A stretch of 64,000 bases of DNA. Source: Paragemmobacter ruber. Its GTDB lineage: Bacteria; Pseudomonadota; Alphaproteobacteria; Rhodobacterales; Rhodobacteraceae. The translations under genes and the position numbers were made by a program. Numbering within the stretch: position 1 is the first letter of the stretch; each line of letters opens with the position of its first letter. Positions 8,418-15,761 of the stretch are shown here, in pieces. The stretch covers positions 1,178,001-1,242,000 of the forward strand of contig NZ_JAAATW010000001.1 of NCBI RefSeq assembly GCF_009908315.1. The letters are read 5' to 3'. The notes under the pieces were generated by a model. It was not told the origin of the DNA. It searched no databases and worked only from the letters and a program-made list of their open reading frames with translations.

Positions 8418-9374
8418 TCAACCGGCGATCAATTCCGCCTGCCGAACAATGACCTCGGCCTGTTTGATGCTGGCGATGTCCACCAGACGGCCCTTGTAGA
8501 CCGTCGCCCCCTCGCCCCGCGCCTTGGCGGCCTCCATCGCCGACAGGATTTCCCGCGCCTCGGCCACCGTCTGTTCGGACGGGGTGAAGACCTCATTCGC
8601 CAGCGTCACCTGTTTGGGGTGGATCGCCCATTTCCCCACCATGCCCAGCGTGGCCGACCGCCGCGCCTGCGCGCGGAAGCCTTCGTCATCGCTGAAATCG
8701 CCGAAAGGCCCGTCCACCGGCAGGATGCCATGAGTGCGGCAGGCCGCCACGATGGCCGCCTGCGCCCAATGCCACGGGTCGGACCAGTGCTTTGCCCCCT
8801 CGCGCAGCATGTAATAGTTCTCCTGCGTCCCGCCGATGCCCGTCGTCTGCATCCCCATGCTGGCCGCGAAATCCGCCGCGCCCAGGCTCATGGCCTGCAA
8901 GCGGGGCGATGCCTTGGCGATCTCCTCCACATGGGAAATGCCCGCCGCCGATTCGATGATGACCTCAAAGGCGATGGGCTTGGTCCGCCCCATCGCGCGT
9001 TCCACCGCCGTCACCAGCGCATCGACGGCATAGATATCCTCGGCGCAGCCCACCTTGGGGATCATGATCTGATCCAGCCGCGCGCCGCCCTTTTCCAGCA
9101 GGTCCACCACATCGCGGTACCACCACGGCGTATCCAGCCCGTTGATCCGCACCGACAGGGTCTTGCGCCCCCAATCCACGGCGGAAATCGCCTCGATGAT
9201 GTTCGCCCGCGCCTGATCCTTGTCCGACGGCGCAACCGAATCCTCCAGATCGAGGTTGATCACATCCGCCTCGCTCGCTGCCATCTTGGCAAAGATCGCG
9301 GGCCGCGATCCGGGGCCGAACAGTTGGCAACGGTTCGGACGGGCGGGGGCGGGGGGTTGCAGGCGGAAGCTCAT
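8418..9374 (-). CDS. mcl1: L-malyl-CoA/beta-methylmalyl-CoA lyase
   Basis: A 318-residue CitE-like lyase very close in wording to Rhodobacter sphaeroides Mcl1 (MSFRLQPPAPARPNRCQLFG start, INLDLEDSVAPSDKDQARAN, WGRKTLSVRINGLDTPWWY, KWAIHPKQVTLANEVFTP). Mcl1 acts twice in the ethylmalonyl-CoA pathway: it cleaves beta-methylmalyl-CoA to glyoxylate and propionyl-CoA, and condenses or cleaves malyl-CoA. It is monocistronic and divergent from the epimerase gene. Having both Mcl1 and the serine-cycle MclA within 6 kb implies an isocitrate-lyase-independent glyoxylate economy. Confidence 0.95.
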   Translation of the reverse strand: MSFRLQPPAPARPNRCQLFGPGSRPAIFAKMAASEADVINLDLEDSVAPSDKDQARANIIEAISAVDWGRKTLSVRINGLDTPWWYRDVVDLLEKGGARLDQIMIPKVGCAEDIYAVDALVTAVERAMGRTKPIAFEVIIESAAGISHVEEIAKASPRLQAMSLGAADFAASMGMQTTGIGGTQENYYMLREGAKHWSDPWHWAQAAIVAACRTHGILPVDGPFGDFSDDEGFRAQARRSATLGMVGKWAIHPKQVTLANEVFTPSEQTVAEAREILSAMEAAKARGEGATVYKGRLVDIASIKQAEVIVRQAELIAG

Positions 9375-9423
9375 GATCGGTCTCGCAAGTATATTTCGGA
9401 TGCGGATGCGTCAGCGTTATATT

Positions 9424-9443
9424 CTTGCGCTGCATCGCGCAAG
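9424..9443. promoter_or_regulatory. Inverted repeat in the mcl1/epimerase divergent promoter
   Basis: CTTGCGC (9424-9430) and GCGCAAG (9437-9443) form a perfect 7-base inverted repeat with a 6-base spacer, 50 bases upstream of mcl1. A regulator site, perhaps for the ScfR-like protein, is possible; there is no run of T to suggest a terminator. Confidence 0.4.
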
Positions 9444-9517
9444 CGGCATTTCGCAGCTGCAGCATGACTTGACAGCGCATCCCCCCGCGCGCCCCCTCCG
9501 GCCAAAGGGAGCGCCTC

Positions 9518-10480
9518 ATGATCACCGCCACGCTTGACACATTCCCCCTCGCCCGCGCCTTCACCATCTCGCGCGGGTCCAAGACCGAGGCGCGGGTGAT
9601 CACCGCCACCGTCACCCGGGGCGGGATCACCGGGCGCGGCGAATCCGTCCCCTATGCCCGCTATGGCGAAACGCCCGAATCCGTGCTGGCCCAGATCGCC
9701 ACCCTGCCCGACGGGATCACGCGCGCCGCGCTGCAAGACGCGCTGCCGCCCGGCGCGGCGCGCAATGCCGTGGATTGCGCGCTGTGGGATTGGGAGGCGA
9801 AATCGCAGGGCAGCCGCGTCTGGCACCTCGCGGGTCTGCCCGCGCCCCGCCCCCGCATCACCGCCTTTACCCTGTCGCTGGACAGCGCGCAGGCGATGCG
9901 CCAGCAGGCGCAGGAAAACGCCCATCGCCCCATCCTGAAGATCAAGCTCGGCACGCCGGACGACATGCCGCGGCTAGAGGCGGTGCGCGCCGGCGCCCCC
10001 CGCGCCACCATCATCATCGACGCCAACGAAGGCTGGACGCCCGAGATTTACACCGACCTCGCGCCCCATCTGATGCGCCTTGGCGTGGCGCTGGTGGAAC
10101 AGCCCCTGCCTGCCGGGGCCGATGGGATGCTTGCGGAAATCCCCCACCCCATCCCCATCTGCGCCGACGAATCCGCCCATGACCGCGCCAGCCTGCCCGC
10201 GCTGCGGGGCCGGTATAACATGGTGAACCTGAAGCTCGACAAGACAGGCGGGCTGACCGAAGCCCTGCTGATGGCCGAAGAGGCCCGGCGCATGGGATTT
10301 TCCCTGATGATCGGCTGCATGGTGGGGACATCGCTCGCCATGGCCCCGGCGATCCTGCCCGCGCAAGCGGCCGCCTTCACCGATCTGGACGGCCCCCTCC
10401 TCTTGGCCCGGGACCGTGAACCCGCGCTGCGCTATGATGACGAAGGGGTGCATCCACCAGAGGCGGCGCTGTGGGGATAA
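9518..10480 (+). CDS. Enolase-superfamily dipeptide epimerase / DgcA-like racemase
   Basis: A 320-residue muconate-lactonizing-subgroup enolase. The N-terminal capping domain is followed by a barrel with LKIKLG (acid/base KxK lysines near 149-151), IIIDANEGW, VEQPLP and CADESAHD (metal ligands Asp, Glu, Asp), and LKLDKTGG (second catalytic Lys). These residues fit L-Ala-D/L-Glu epimerase, and also DgcA, which epimerises N-acetyl-D-glutamate in D-glutamate catabolism. The DgcA partner DgcN is usually adjacent and is absent here, so murein dipeptide epimerase is somewhat favoured. Confidence 0.82.
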   Translation: MITATLDTFPLARAFTISRGSKTEARVITATVTRGGITGRGESVPYARYGETPESVLAQIATLPDGITRAALQDALPPGAARNAVDCALWDWEAKSQGSRVWHLAGLPAPRPRITAFTLSLDSAQAMRQQAQENAHRPILKIKLGTPDDMPRLEAVRAGAPRATIIIDANEGWTPEIYTDLAPHLMRLGVALVEQPLPAGADGMLAEIPHPIPICADESAHDRASLPALRGRYNMVNLKLDKTGGLTEALLMAEEARRMGFSLMIGCMVGTSLAMAPAILPAQAAAFTDLDGPLLLARDREPALRYDDEGVHPPEAALWG

Positions 10481-10506
10481 GCAGACCGATTCAGACCCAG
10501 ATCAGA

Positions 10507-10600
10507 CCCCACCCCGCGCTTGATCCGGGGCCTCCGCCTGCGGCTTGCAGGTTCCAGGACAGGCCGGGGACCGGTTCGGCAGGTCACGGTCGGCCCGCAT
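10507..10600. repeat. Short intergenic GC-rich repeat-like sequence
   Basis: The gap after the epimerase gene has CCCCG...CGGGG around GCTTGATC (10512-10530), resembling the GATC-centred extragenic palindromes common in alphaproteobacteria, followed by further GC-rich imperfect repeats. No gene is visible. Confidence 0.35.
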
Positions 10601-11002
10601 TCACGCAAAGGGATTGACCACCCGCAGAACCCCCTCCACGACCAGCCCATCCTGCATGTCTTCCGAAAGCACCCGATCACAGCCTGCAACCAGCGCTGCC
10701 GCCACGATCATCGAATCGTAAACGGACAAACCGTATCGCGCCGCCACCGCCCGCCCGGCATCATGGACCTCGACAGTCAGGTCCACGACCCGACACAGGC
10801 GCCTGATCCCGGCCAGAAACTCTCCTGCCTCTGCCAAGTCCATGTCTGCCTTGCGCAAACAGTTCACCAGCACCTCGTTCAGCACCTGAACACTGATCTT
10901 GCCACCTGCTGCCAGCACGGCCTCTGCCCTATCCGCCTTCGGCCCGTCATCCAGCAGGTAGAGGATCACATTGCTGTCGATGAAGTCACCGCCCATTGGC
11001 AT
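10601..11002 (-). CDS. VapC-like PIN-domain toxin
   Basis: A 133-residue PIN ribonuclease. Acidic active-site residues are visible: Asp in GDFIDSNVILYLL, Glu in VQVLNEVLVN, Asp in YGLSVYDSMIVAAAL and Asp in DRVLSEDMQDG. PIN toxins cut tRNA or rRNA and are held by a cognate antitoxin. The upstream antitoxin gene overlaps the start by 17 bases (11 if Met3 at 10996 is used). Length and motifs are intact, so it is probably a functional type II system. Confidence 0.88.
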   Translation of the reverse strand: MPMGGDFIDSNVILYLLDDGPKADRAEAVLAAGGKISVQVLNEVLVNCLRKADMDLAEAGEFLAGIRRLCRVVDLTVEVHDAGRAVAARYGLSVYDSMIVAAALVAGCDRVLSEDMQDGLVVEGVLRVVNPFA

Positions 11003-11213
11003 CGTCGCGGCTCAGACGATCCGCCGCAGCCAGCCGCCTGCGAAACCGCCGCAGCCCTGCCAGAACCTCCTCTGGCCGCGCTTCGCGCTGCACGGCGAAA
11101 CCCCCTGCCTCAGGGCGAAGCGAAACCTCGTCCCCTTCGCGCAAACCGAGTTCGCGCACAAGTTCCGCAGGCAGCCGCACCGCCAGCGAATTTCCCCATT
11201 TCGCAACCTGCAT
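10986..11213 (-). CDS. AbrB/SpoVT-family antitoxin (VapB/MazE-like)
   Basis: A 75-residue protein whose N-terminal swapped-hairpin DNA-binding motif is clear: QVAKWGNSLAVRLPAELVRE, then LGLREGDEVSLRP. The C-terminal part is Arg-rich (LAGLRRFRRRLAAADRLSRD) and would wrap the PIN toxin. The start ATG 11213 is chosen because the domain begins there. An AT-rich perfect palindrome 20 bases upstream is the probable autoregulatory operator. Confidence 0.88.
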   Translation of the reverse strand: MQVAKWGNSLAVRLPAELVRELGLREGDEVSLRPEAGGFAVQREARPEEVLAGLRRFRRRLAAADRLSRDDANGR

Positions 11214-11232
11214 GACCACCCCCGCACCCTTG

Positions 11233-11255
11233 GATATACATGAAAAATGTATATC
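11233..11255 (-). promoter_or_regulatory. Probable toxin-antitoxin operator
   Basis: GATATACAT (11233-11241) and ATGTATATC (11247-11255) are perfect 9-base arms around GAAAA, 20 bases upstream of the antitoxin start. An AT-rich palindrome in a GC-rich genome at this position is the usual autorepression site of AbrB-type antitoxins, and TATACA/TATATC may overlap the -10. Confidence 0.7.
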
Positions 11256-11374
11256 ATCCCATCTCTGTCGGCAATATCCGCCCTTCACCTGCCGGATACA
11301 CACCCACTTCCCCCTTGACCCCCGCCCCCCTTGCGCCCAAACCCCACCCATCCATTCGCGCAGGGAGATGACCC

Positions 11375-12235
11375 ATGACCCGCACCGTCTATGTCAACGG
11401 CACCTATCTGCCGGAAGATCAGGCCACCGTGTCGATCTTTGACCGGGGTTTCCTGATGGCCGATGGCGTCTATGAGGTGACGTCGGTTCTGGACGGCAAG
11501 CTGATTGATTTCGAAGGCCATATCATCCGCCTGCACCGTTCGCTGGATGAACTGGACATGGCCGCCCCCTGCACGGACGACGCGCTGCTGGAGATGCACC
11601 GCGAACTGGTGCGCCTGAACGGGATCGACCAGGGGATGATCTATCTGCAGGTGACGCGCGGCAATCCGGGCGACCGGTCCTTCGTCTTTCCCGATGACAG
11701 CGTGACGCCCACCATCGTGGCCTTCACCCAGAACATCCCCAACCTCGCCGATGCCCCCGCCGCGCGGACGGGGTTCAAGGTGATCTCGATCCCTGATATC
11801 CGCTGGGGCCGCCGCGACATCAAGACGGTGCAGCTGCTCTACCCGTCCATGGCCAAGATGATGGCCAAGAAGGCGGGCGTCGATGACAGCTGGATGGTGC
11901 AGGACGGGGTGGTGACCGAAGGCACCTCGAACAACGCCTATATCGTGAAGGGCAACCGCATCATCACCCGGCACCTGTCCAGCGACATCCTGCATGGCAT
12001 CACCCGCGCGGCCGTTCTCCGCTTTGCCGCCGAGGCGCAGTTCGAGGTGGAGGAACGCCCCTTCACCGTGGCCGAGGCGCAGGCCGCCGATGAGGCTTTT
12101 TCCACCGCCGCCTCCATCTTCGTGATGCCCGTGGTGGAAATCGACGGTGCGGCCGTAGGATCGGGCAAGCCCGGCCCGGTGGCGACGCGCCTGCGGGAAC
12201 TCTACCTTGACGAGATGCGCAAGGCCGCCATCTGA
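11375..12235 (+). CDS. dat: D-amino-acid aminotransferase (class IV PLP)
   Basis: A 286-residue class IV aminotransferase that swaps amino groups between D-amino acids and 2-oxo acids, giving D-glutamate or D-alanine for peptidoglycan, or degrading D-amino acids. Visible motifs: VSIFDRGFLMADGVYEVTSV at residues 19-38, the catalytic lysine in RRDIKTVQLLYPSM, and the phosphate-binding EGTSNNAYIVKGNRI. Branched-chain or other (R)-selective class IV enzymes are alternatives. Shine-Dalgarno AGGGAGA precedes the ATG. It converges on the RTX gene with a 26-base gap. Confidence 0.85.
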   Translation: MTRTVYVNGTYLPEDQATVSIFDRGFLMADGVYEVTSVLDGKLIDFEGHIIRLHRSLDELDMAAPCTDDALLEMHRELVRLNGIDQGMIYLQVTRGNPGDRSFVFPDDSVTPTIVAFTQNIPNLADAPAARTGFKVISIPDIRWGRRDIKTVQLLYPSMAKMMAKKAGVDDSWMVQDGVVTEGTSNNAYIVKGNRIITRHLSSDILHGITRAAVLRFAAEAQFEVEERPFTVAEAQAADEAFSTAASIFVMPVVEIDGAAVGSGKPGPVATRLRELYLDEMRKAAI

Positions 12236-12261
12236 CCGCGAGGGCCAAACGCGCCCTTCCG

Positions 12262-13302
12262 TCAGGCGGCCTGCAGCGAGAAATCCTGCAACTGCGCGCG
12301 GGCGGCGGAAACGCCCTCCAGCCGCAGCATCACCACCTCGGACGGCAGGTCGGGATCGACCGCGCTCAGGATCACCAGCGTGTCGCTGCCGTCCTCCTCC
12401 AGCCGCAGGGACAGGCCCGACAGATCGCGCAGGCCGGAAAGCTGCACCACAACCTCATCCTCGCCGGGGACATAATCGGTGACGACCGGCGTTTCCCATC
12501 CGCCCAGCGCGGGCCCGTCGGCCAGGAGTTCCAGCCGGTCATCACCGCTGTCGAAGTTGAACACATCCCCGGCCCCGCCCCGGATCACATCCGCCCCGGC
12601 CCCGCCGCGCAGCACGTCATAGCCTTCGCCACCGATCAGCAGGTCATTCCCCGCCCCGCCGATCAGCGTATCATCGCCATCATCCCCGCTCAGGGTATCG
12701 GCCCCTGCGCCACCCACCAGCACGTCATCGCCCGCCCCGCCCTCGGCCATCACCCCGGCAGTGGCCGAGGCCGCATCCAGCCAGTCATTCCCTTCACCCA
12801 GCGACACGGTATCGCTGTCCGTTTCGGGCCAGATCGTCACCAGATCGTCGCCCGCGCCTGCTGCCACCACATCGCGCCCCGTGCCGGGGGCGATGCTGTC
12901 ATCGCCCGTGCCGCCGAAGATCGTGTCATCCCCCGCCCCGCCGCCGATGGAATCCGCACCCTCATGCCCGTCGATCAGGTCATCGCCCGAATGACCCCAG
13001 AGCGAATCGTCCCCCGCCCCGCCCAGCACCGTATCCGCCCCGGTGCCGCCAAAGATCGTGTCCGCGCCCAGGCCTCCCGTGACACGGTCATTCCCGCCCC
13101 GGCCATCCAGAACATCGGCCCCGTCGGTACCGTCGATCATCTCGCCCAGCGCCGCATCGCGGCCGGCATCGGCATCGGGCGCCGATGCGGGCGGGCTTTC
13201 GTCGCCAGTCTCGGCTTGGGGATCCTCGGCGTCCCACATGTGCCAGGCAAGGCCGCCCACCAAGGCGGGCAGCAGGGTCGAGAAAAGGGCAAGCTCCAGC
13301 AT
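12262..13302 (-). CDS. Membrane-tethered RTX calcium-binding protein (copy 1)
   Basis: A 346-residue protein: an N-terminal hydrophobic segment (MLELALFSTLLPALVGGLAW), an acidic Pro/Asp/Ala linker, then tandem GGxGxDxUx nonapeptides (for example GGAGDDTIFGGTGDDSIA and GGAGADTLSGDDGDDTLIGG) and a roughly 80-residue C-terminal domain with YVPGEDEVVVQLSG. RTX repeats fold as Ca2+-binding parallel beta rolls. The start at 13302 is preferred to the upstream ATG 13353 because it places the hydrophobic segment at the N-terminus, as in the two paralogues. No lipase, protease or adhesin domain is seen; function is unknown. Confidence 0.8.
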   Translation of the reverse strand: MLELALFSTLLPALVGGLAWHMWDAEDPQAETGDESPPASAPDADAGRDAALGEMIDGTDGADVLDGRGGNDRVTGGLGADTIFGGTGADTVLGGAGDDSLWGHSGDDLIDGHEGADSIGGGAGDDTIFGGTGDDSIAPGTGRDVVAAGAGDDLVTIWPETDSDTVSLGEGNDWLDAASATAGVMAEGGAGDDVLVGGAGADTLSGDDGDDTLIGGAGNDLLIGGEGYDVLRGGAGADVIRGGAGDVFNFDSGDDRLELLADGPALGGWETPVVTDYVPGEDEVVVQLSGLRDLSGLSLRLEEDGSDTLVILSAVDPDLPSEVVMLRLEGVSAARAQLQDFSLQAA

Positions 13303-13383
13303 CTGCAAATCCCGTTCCAGTTCCCCAACTGAAACGGCATCAGGCCGCGCCATGTGAGTCTGGTGGGGCGCGGGTGGGGGGCG

Positions 13384-13692
13384 TCAGCCGTGCGTCTTGA
13401 TGGATTCGCTGAAGGCGGTTTTCTGCGCCTCGGTCGCCTCGGCCTGATGCAGCGCCTTCCAGTCGTCATAGGGCATGCCATAGACCAGCGTGCGCGCCTC
13501 TTCCTTGTCCAGCGCGACGCCCTGTTCGGCGGCGGCTTCGGCCATCCAGCGGCTCAGGCAGTTCCGGCAGAAGCCGGCAAGGTTCATCATGTCGATGTTC
13601 TGCACGTCGGTCCGGGCGCGCAGGTGATCGCGCAGGCGGCGAAAGGCCGCGGCTTCCAGCGCCTGCATCGTGGCATCGTCGATCTGCGTCAT
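13384..13692 (-). CDS. DUF1244 family protein
   Basis: A 102-residue soluble helical protein of the DUF1244 family, with the conserved core NIDMMNLAGFCRNCLSRWM (two cysteines, CxxC) and LVYGMPYDDWKALHQ. Function is not established. A perfect AGGAGG Shine-Dalgarno 8 bases upstream fixes ATG 13692. It lies between two RTX genes on the same strand, with gaps of 72 and 81 bases. Confidence 0.9.
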   Translation of the reverse strand: MTQIDDATMQALEAAAFRRLRDHLRARTDVQNIDMMNLAGFCRNCLSRWMAEAAAEQGVALDKEEARTLVYGMPYDDWKALHQAEATEAQKTAFSESIKTHG

Positions 13693-13764
13693 GGTGCGAT
13701 CCTCCTGATGGGGAAAGTAGGGCGCGCAACCCGCGCGCACCACCCCCCAAAAGGCCCGCCGGGA

Positions 13765-14703
13765 TCAGGCGCGCGATACCACGATATCGGCCACATTCAC
13801 CTGTTCGGCGCGCAGACCGGGCAGATAGATCACATCCGCCCCGTTCAGCGTGACCATGACGCCCTGTTCCTGTTCCTCGACCGCAAGGGCGACGTCGCCC
13901 TGCGCTTCGGTCAGCACCTCGATCCGATCCTCCAGCGGATCGAAGTCTTCGACCCGCACCACCTGCCCGACATTCGGATCGGTCGGATCGTCAGGCTGCG
14001 GCGGGGCGAGCGCGACAAAGGCATCGGCACCCGCACCGCCCGTCATCACATCGCCCCGATCGCCGATCAACTGGTCGTCGCCGTCGCCGCCCTGCATCAC
14101 ATCGGCGCTGGCCTCGCCGCCGACAGAGAAGAGATTGCGCAGGATCCGATCCTCCAGCGCGGGCGCAATGGTGCCGAAACGGGCCGCCACAGCCTCCGAG
14201 AAATCGGGCCGCTCCAGCCCGCCCAGAATTTCAGAGGGCGTCTGCCGGTCCGGGGTCAGCCCGATCAGCACGTCATTGCCTGCCCCGCCCTCAAGCGTGT
14301 TGGCGCCATCCATCCCGACGATGACATCATCCCCCGCATCCCCGACCACGGAATCATCGCCCGCGCCACCGACCAGCAGATCGCGGCCGTCCTCGCCGCG
14401 CAGGATGTCATCCTCGGGCCCGCCAAGCAGGATGTCATTGCCCGGTCCACCCGCCAGCGTATCGGCCCCCTGATCCCCGACCAGAAGATCCACACCCGCC
14501 GCGCCTTGCAGAAGATCATCGCCCTTGAACCCGACGATCAGGTCATCATCGGCGTCGCCGTTGATGGTGTTGTCGCCTTCGCCGCCCAGACGCACGTCTG
14601 ATGCGCCATCCCCGGCGTCGGCCTCGGGCGCGGGTTCGTCATCCCCCCCGGACAGCATGCCGATCAGCGCGATGGGGAGAAGAGACGCAAGCAAAAGCAA
14701 CAT
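13765..14703 (-). CDS. Membrane-tethered RTX calcium-binding protein (copy 2)
   Basis: A 312-residue protein with the same plan as copy 1: N-terminal hydrophobic segment MLLLLASLLPIALIGMLSGG, acidic linker, RTX nonapeptides in two blocks (about residues 40-150 and 205-235) split by an insertion containing a helical stretch near LGGLERPDFSEAVAARFG, and a C-terminal domain VVRVEDFDPLEDRIEVLTEA. The interrupted repeat block distinguishes it from the other two copies. A 7-base inverted repeat upstream (14758-14780) may control it. Confidence 0.8.
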   Translation of the reverse strand: MLLLLASLLPIALIGMLSGGDDEPAPEADAGDGASDVRLGGEGDNTINGDADDDLIVGFKGDDLLQGAAGVDLLVGDQGADTLAGGPGNDILLGGPEDDILRGEDGRDLLVGGAGDDSVVGDAGDDVIVGMDGANTLEGGAGNDVLIGLTPDRQTPSEILGGLERPDFSEAVAARFGTIAPALEDRILRNLFSVGGEASADVMQGGDGDDQLIGDRGDVMTGGAGADAFVALAPPQPDDPTDPNVGQVVRVEDFDPLEDRIEVLTEAQGDVALAVEEQEQGVMVTLNGADVIYLPGLRAEQVNVADIVVSRA

Positions 14704-14757
14704 GGTGGCACTCGCACAAGGAAATCACACAGGCAGACCAGTGACATGGCTTCGGAT

Positions 14758-14780
14758 GATTCTGTCAAACTTTCAGAATC
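14758..14780. promoter_or_regulatory. Inverted repeat upstream of RTX copy 2
   Basis: GATTCTG (14758-14764) and CAGAATC (14774-14780) are perfect arms with a 9-base spacer TCAAACTTT, 55 bases upstream of the RTX start. Placement suits an operator overlapping a promoter; no T-run follows the stem. Confidence 0.4.
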
Positions 14781-14883
14781 CGGGGGCGGATTGCGGAAAC
14801 AATCCCGCGCTTGCCGCGCGATCCGCCCGGCACCCGGAACAAAGCGCCTGCCATATCGCACCCCGAACCCGGGCGCCGCGCCG

Positions 14884-15621
14884 TCAGCCCCCGGCCAAGG
14901 CCAGCGCGCGCGTCAAAAGCGGCGCCAGCCGGGCGCCCCACGCGGCCTGCGCCGCAGGCGTGGCGATCAGGTCATTCCTGACCTCGACCAGCGTGTTCTG
15001 CCGCCCGTGGCGCAGCGCGTGCCGGTCGATCGCGTCCCCCGGCAGATGGCCGGAATAGGGTTCGTTGTCGCCCACGCAGAGATCCGGCTCTGCGCGCAGG
15101 ACGGAAATCAGCGTATGGCTCAGCCGCCCGTCCAGATGCGAATGAAGCACCCCCACATGCCATGGCCGGGGCGCGCGCCCCTTCAGACAGGGGGTGAAGG
15201 AATGGATCGCCACGATCACCACATCCGGCCGCCGCGCCGCCAACCGCGCCAGCGCCGCATGATAGGGGCGATAGAGCCGGTCCAGCCGCGCCTCCACGCC
15301 GCCTGCGTCAATATGGCGGTTCGCGGGGATGATGGTGCCATCATACAGCTTCATCACCAGCGTCGGGTCATCCTCGCCCCGGTTCGGATCAATCACGAGG
15401 CGCGAGAAATCCGACAGCACCACCGGGCTGTCCAGACCTTCGCCCAGCGCGCAGGCCAGCCCTGCCGCCCCCACGTCATAGGCGATATGGCGGCCCATAT
15501 CCGCAGGCCCGATCCCCAGATCGCCGCCCGCCACCCAGTCCGGCACCCGGTTGGAGGCATGGTCGCAGGTCACCAGCCAGCGCCCGGGGCGCCCCTCTCC
15601 GATGATCCGATAGGCATCCAT
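14884..15621 (-). CDS. N-formylglutamate amidohydrolase family protein
   Basis: A 245-residue member of the N-formylglutamate amidohydrolase (FGase) family, zinc hydrolases that remove formate from N-formylglutamate in histidine breakdown. Motifs: VTCDHASNRVPDW near residue 18, LSDFSRLVIDPNRGEDDP and VAIHSFTPCLKG with the His ligand. No hut genes are nearby, so the substrate could be another N-acyl or formyl amide. It is divergent from pyruvate kinase; the shared 140-base gap has an inverted repeat. Confidence 0.85.
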   Translation of the reverse strand: MDAYRIIGEGRPGRWLVTCDHASNRVPDWVAGGDLGIGPADMGRHIAYDVGAAGLACALGEGLDSPVVLSDFSRLVIDPNRGEDDPTLVMKLYDGTIIPANRHIDAGGVEARLDRLYRPYHAALARLAARRPDVVIVAIHSFTPCLKGRAPRPWHVGVLHSHLDGRLSHTLISVLRAEPDLCVGDNEPYSGHLPGDAIDRHALRHGRQNTLVEVRNDLIATPAAQAAWGARLAPLLTRALALAGG

Positions 15622-15650
15622 CCCCAGCTTTCCCCCGGCCTTTTCATGAA

Positions 15651-15671
15651 TTCGTCATTTATTCTGACGAA
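15651..15671. promoter_or_regulatory. Inverted repeat in FGase/pyk divergent region
   Basis: TTCGTCA (15651-15657) and TGACGAA (15665-15671) are perfect 7-base arms around TTTATTC, 30 bases upstream of the amidohydrolase start and 90 upstream of pyk. It is a candidate operator. Confidence 0.45.
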
Positions 15672-15761
15672 AGGAAAAGCGCCAGTTGCCCCAGCCCACC
15701 GATTGCGCCATAAGACGCGCGGCCCACGACAAAATGAAGAACTGCATAAGGAACGAGGCAT

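Noticed and set aside
12262-13302. RTX toxin or type I secreted lipase/protease
   Set aside because: No catalytic domain, no acyltransferase and no type I secretion genes nearby; the N-terminus is hydrophobic.
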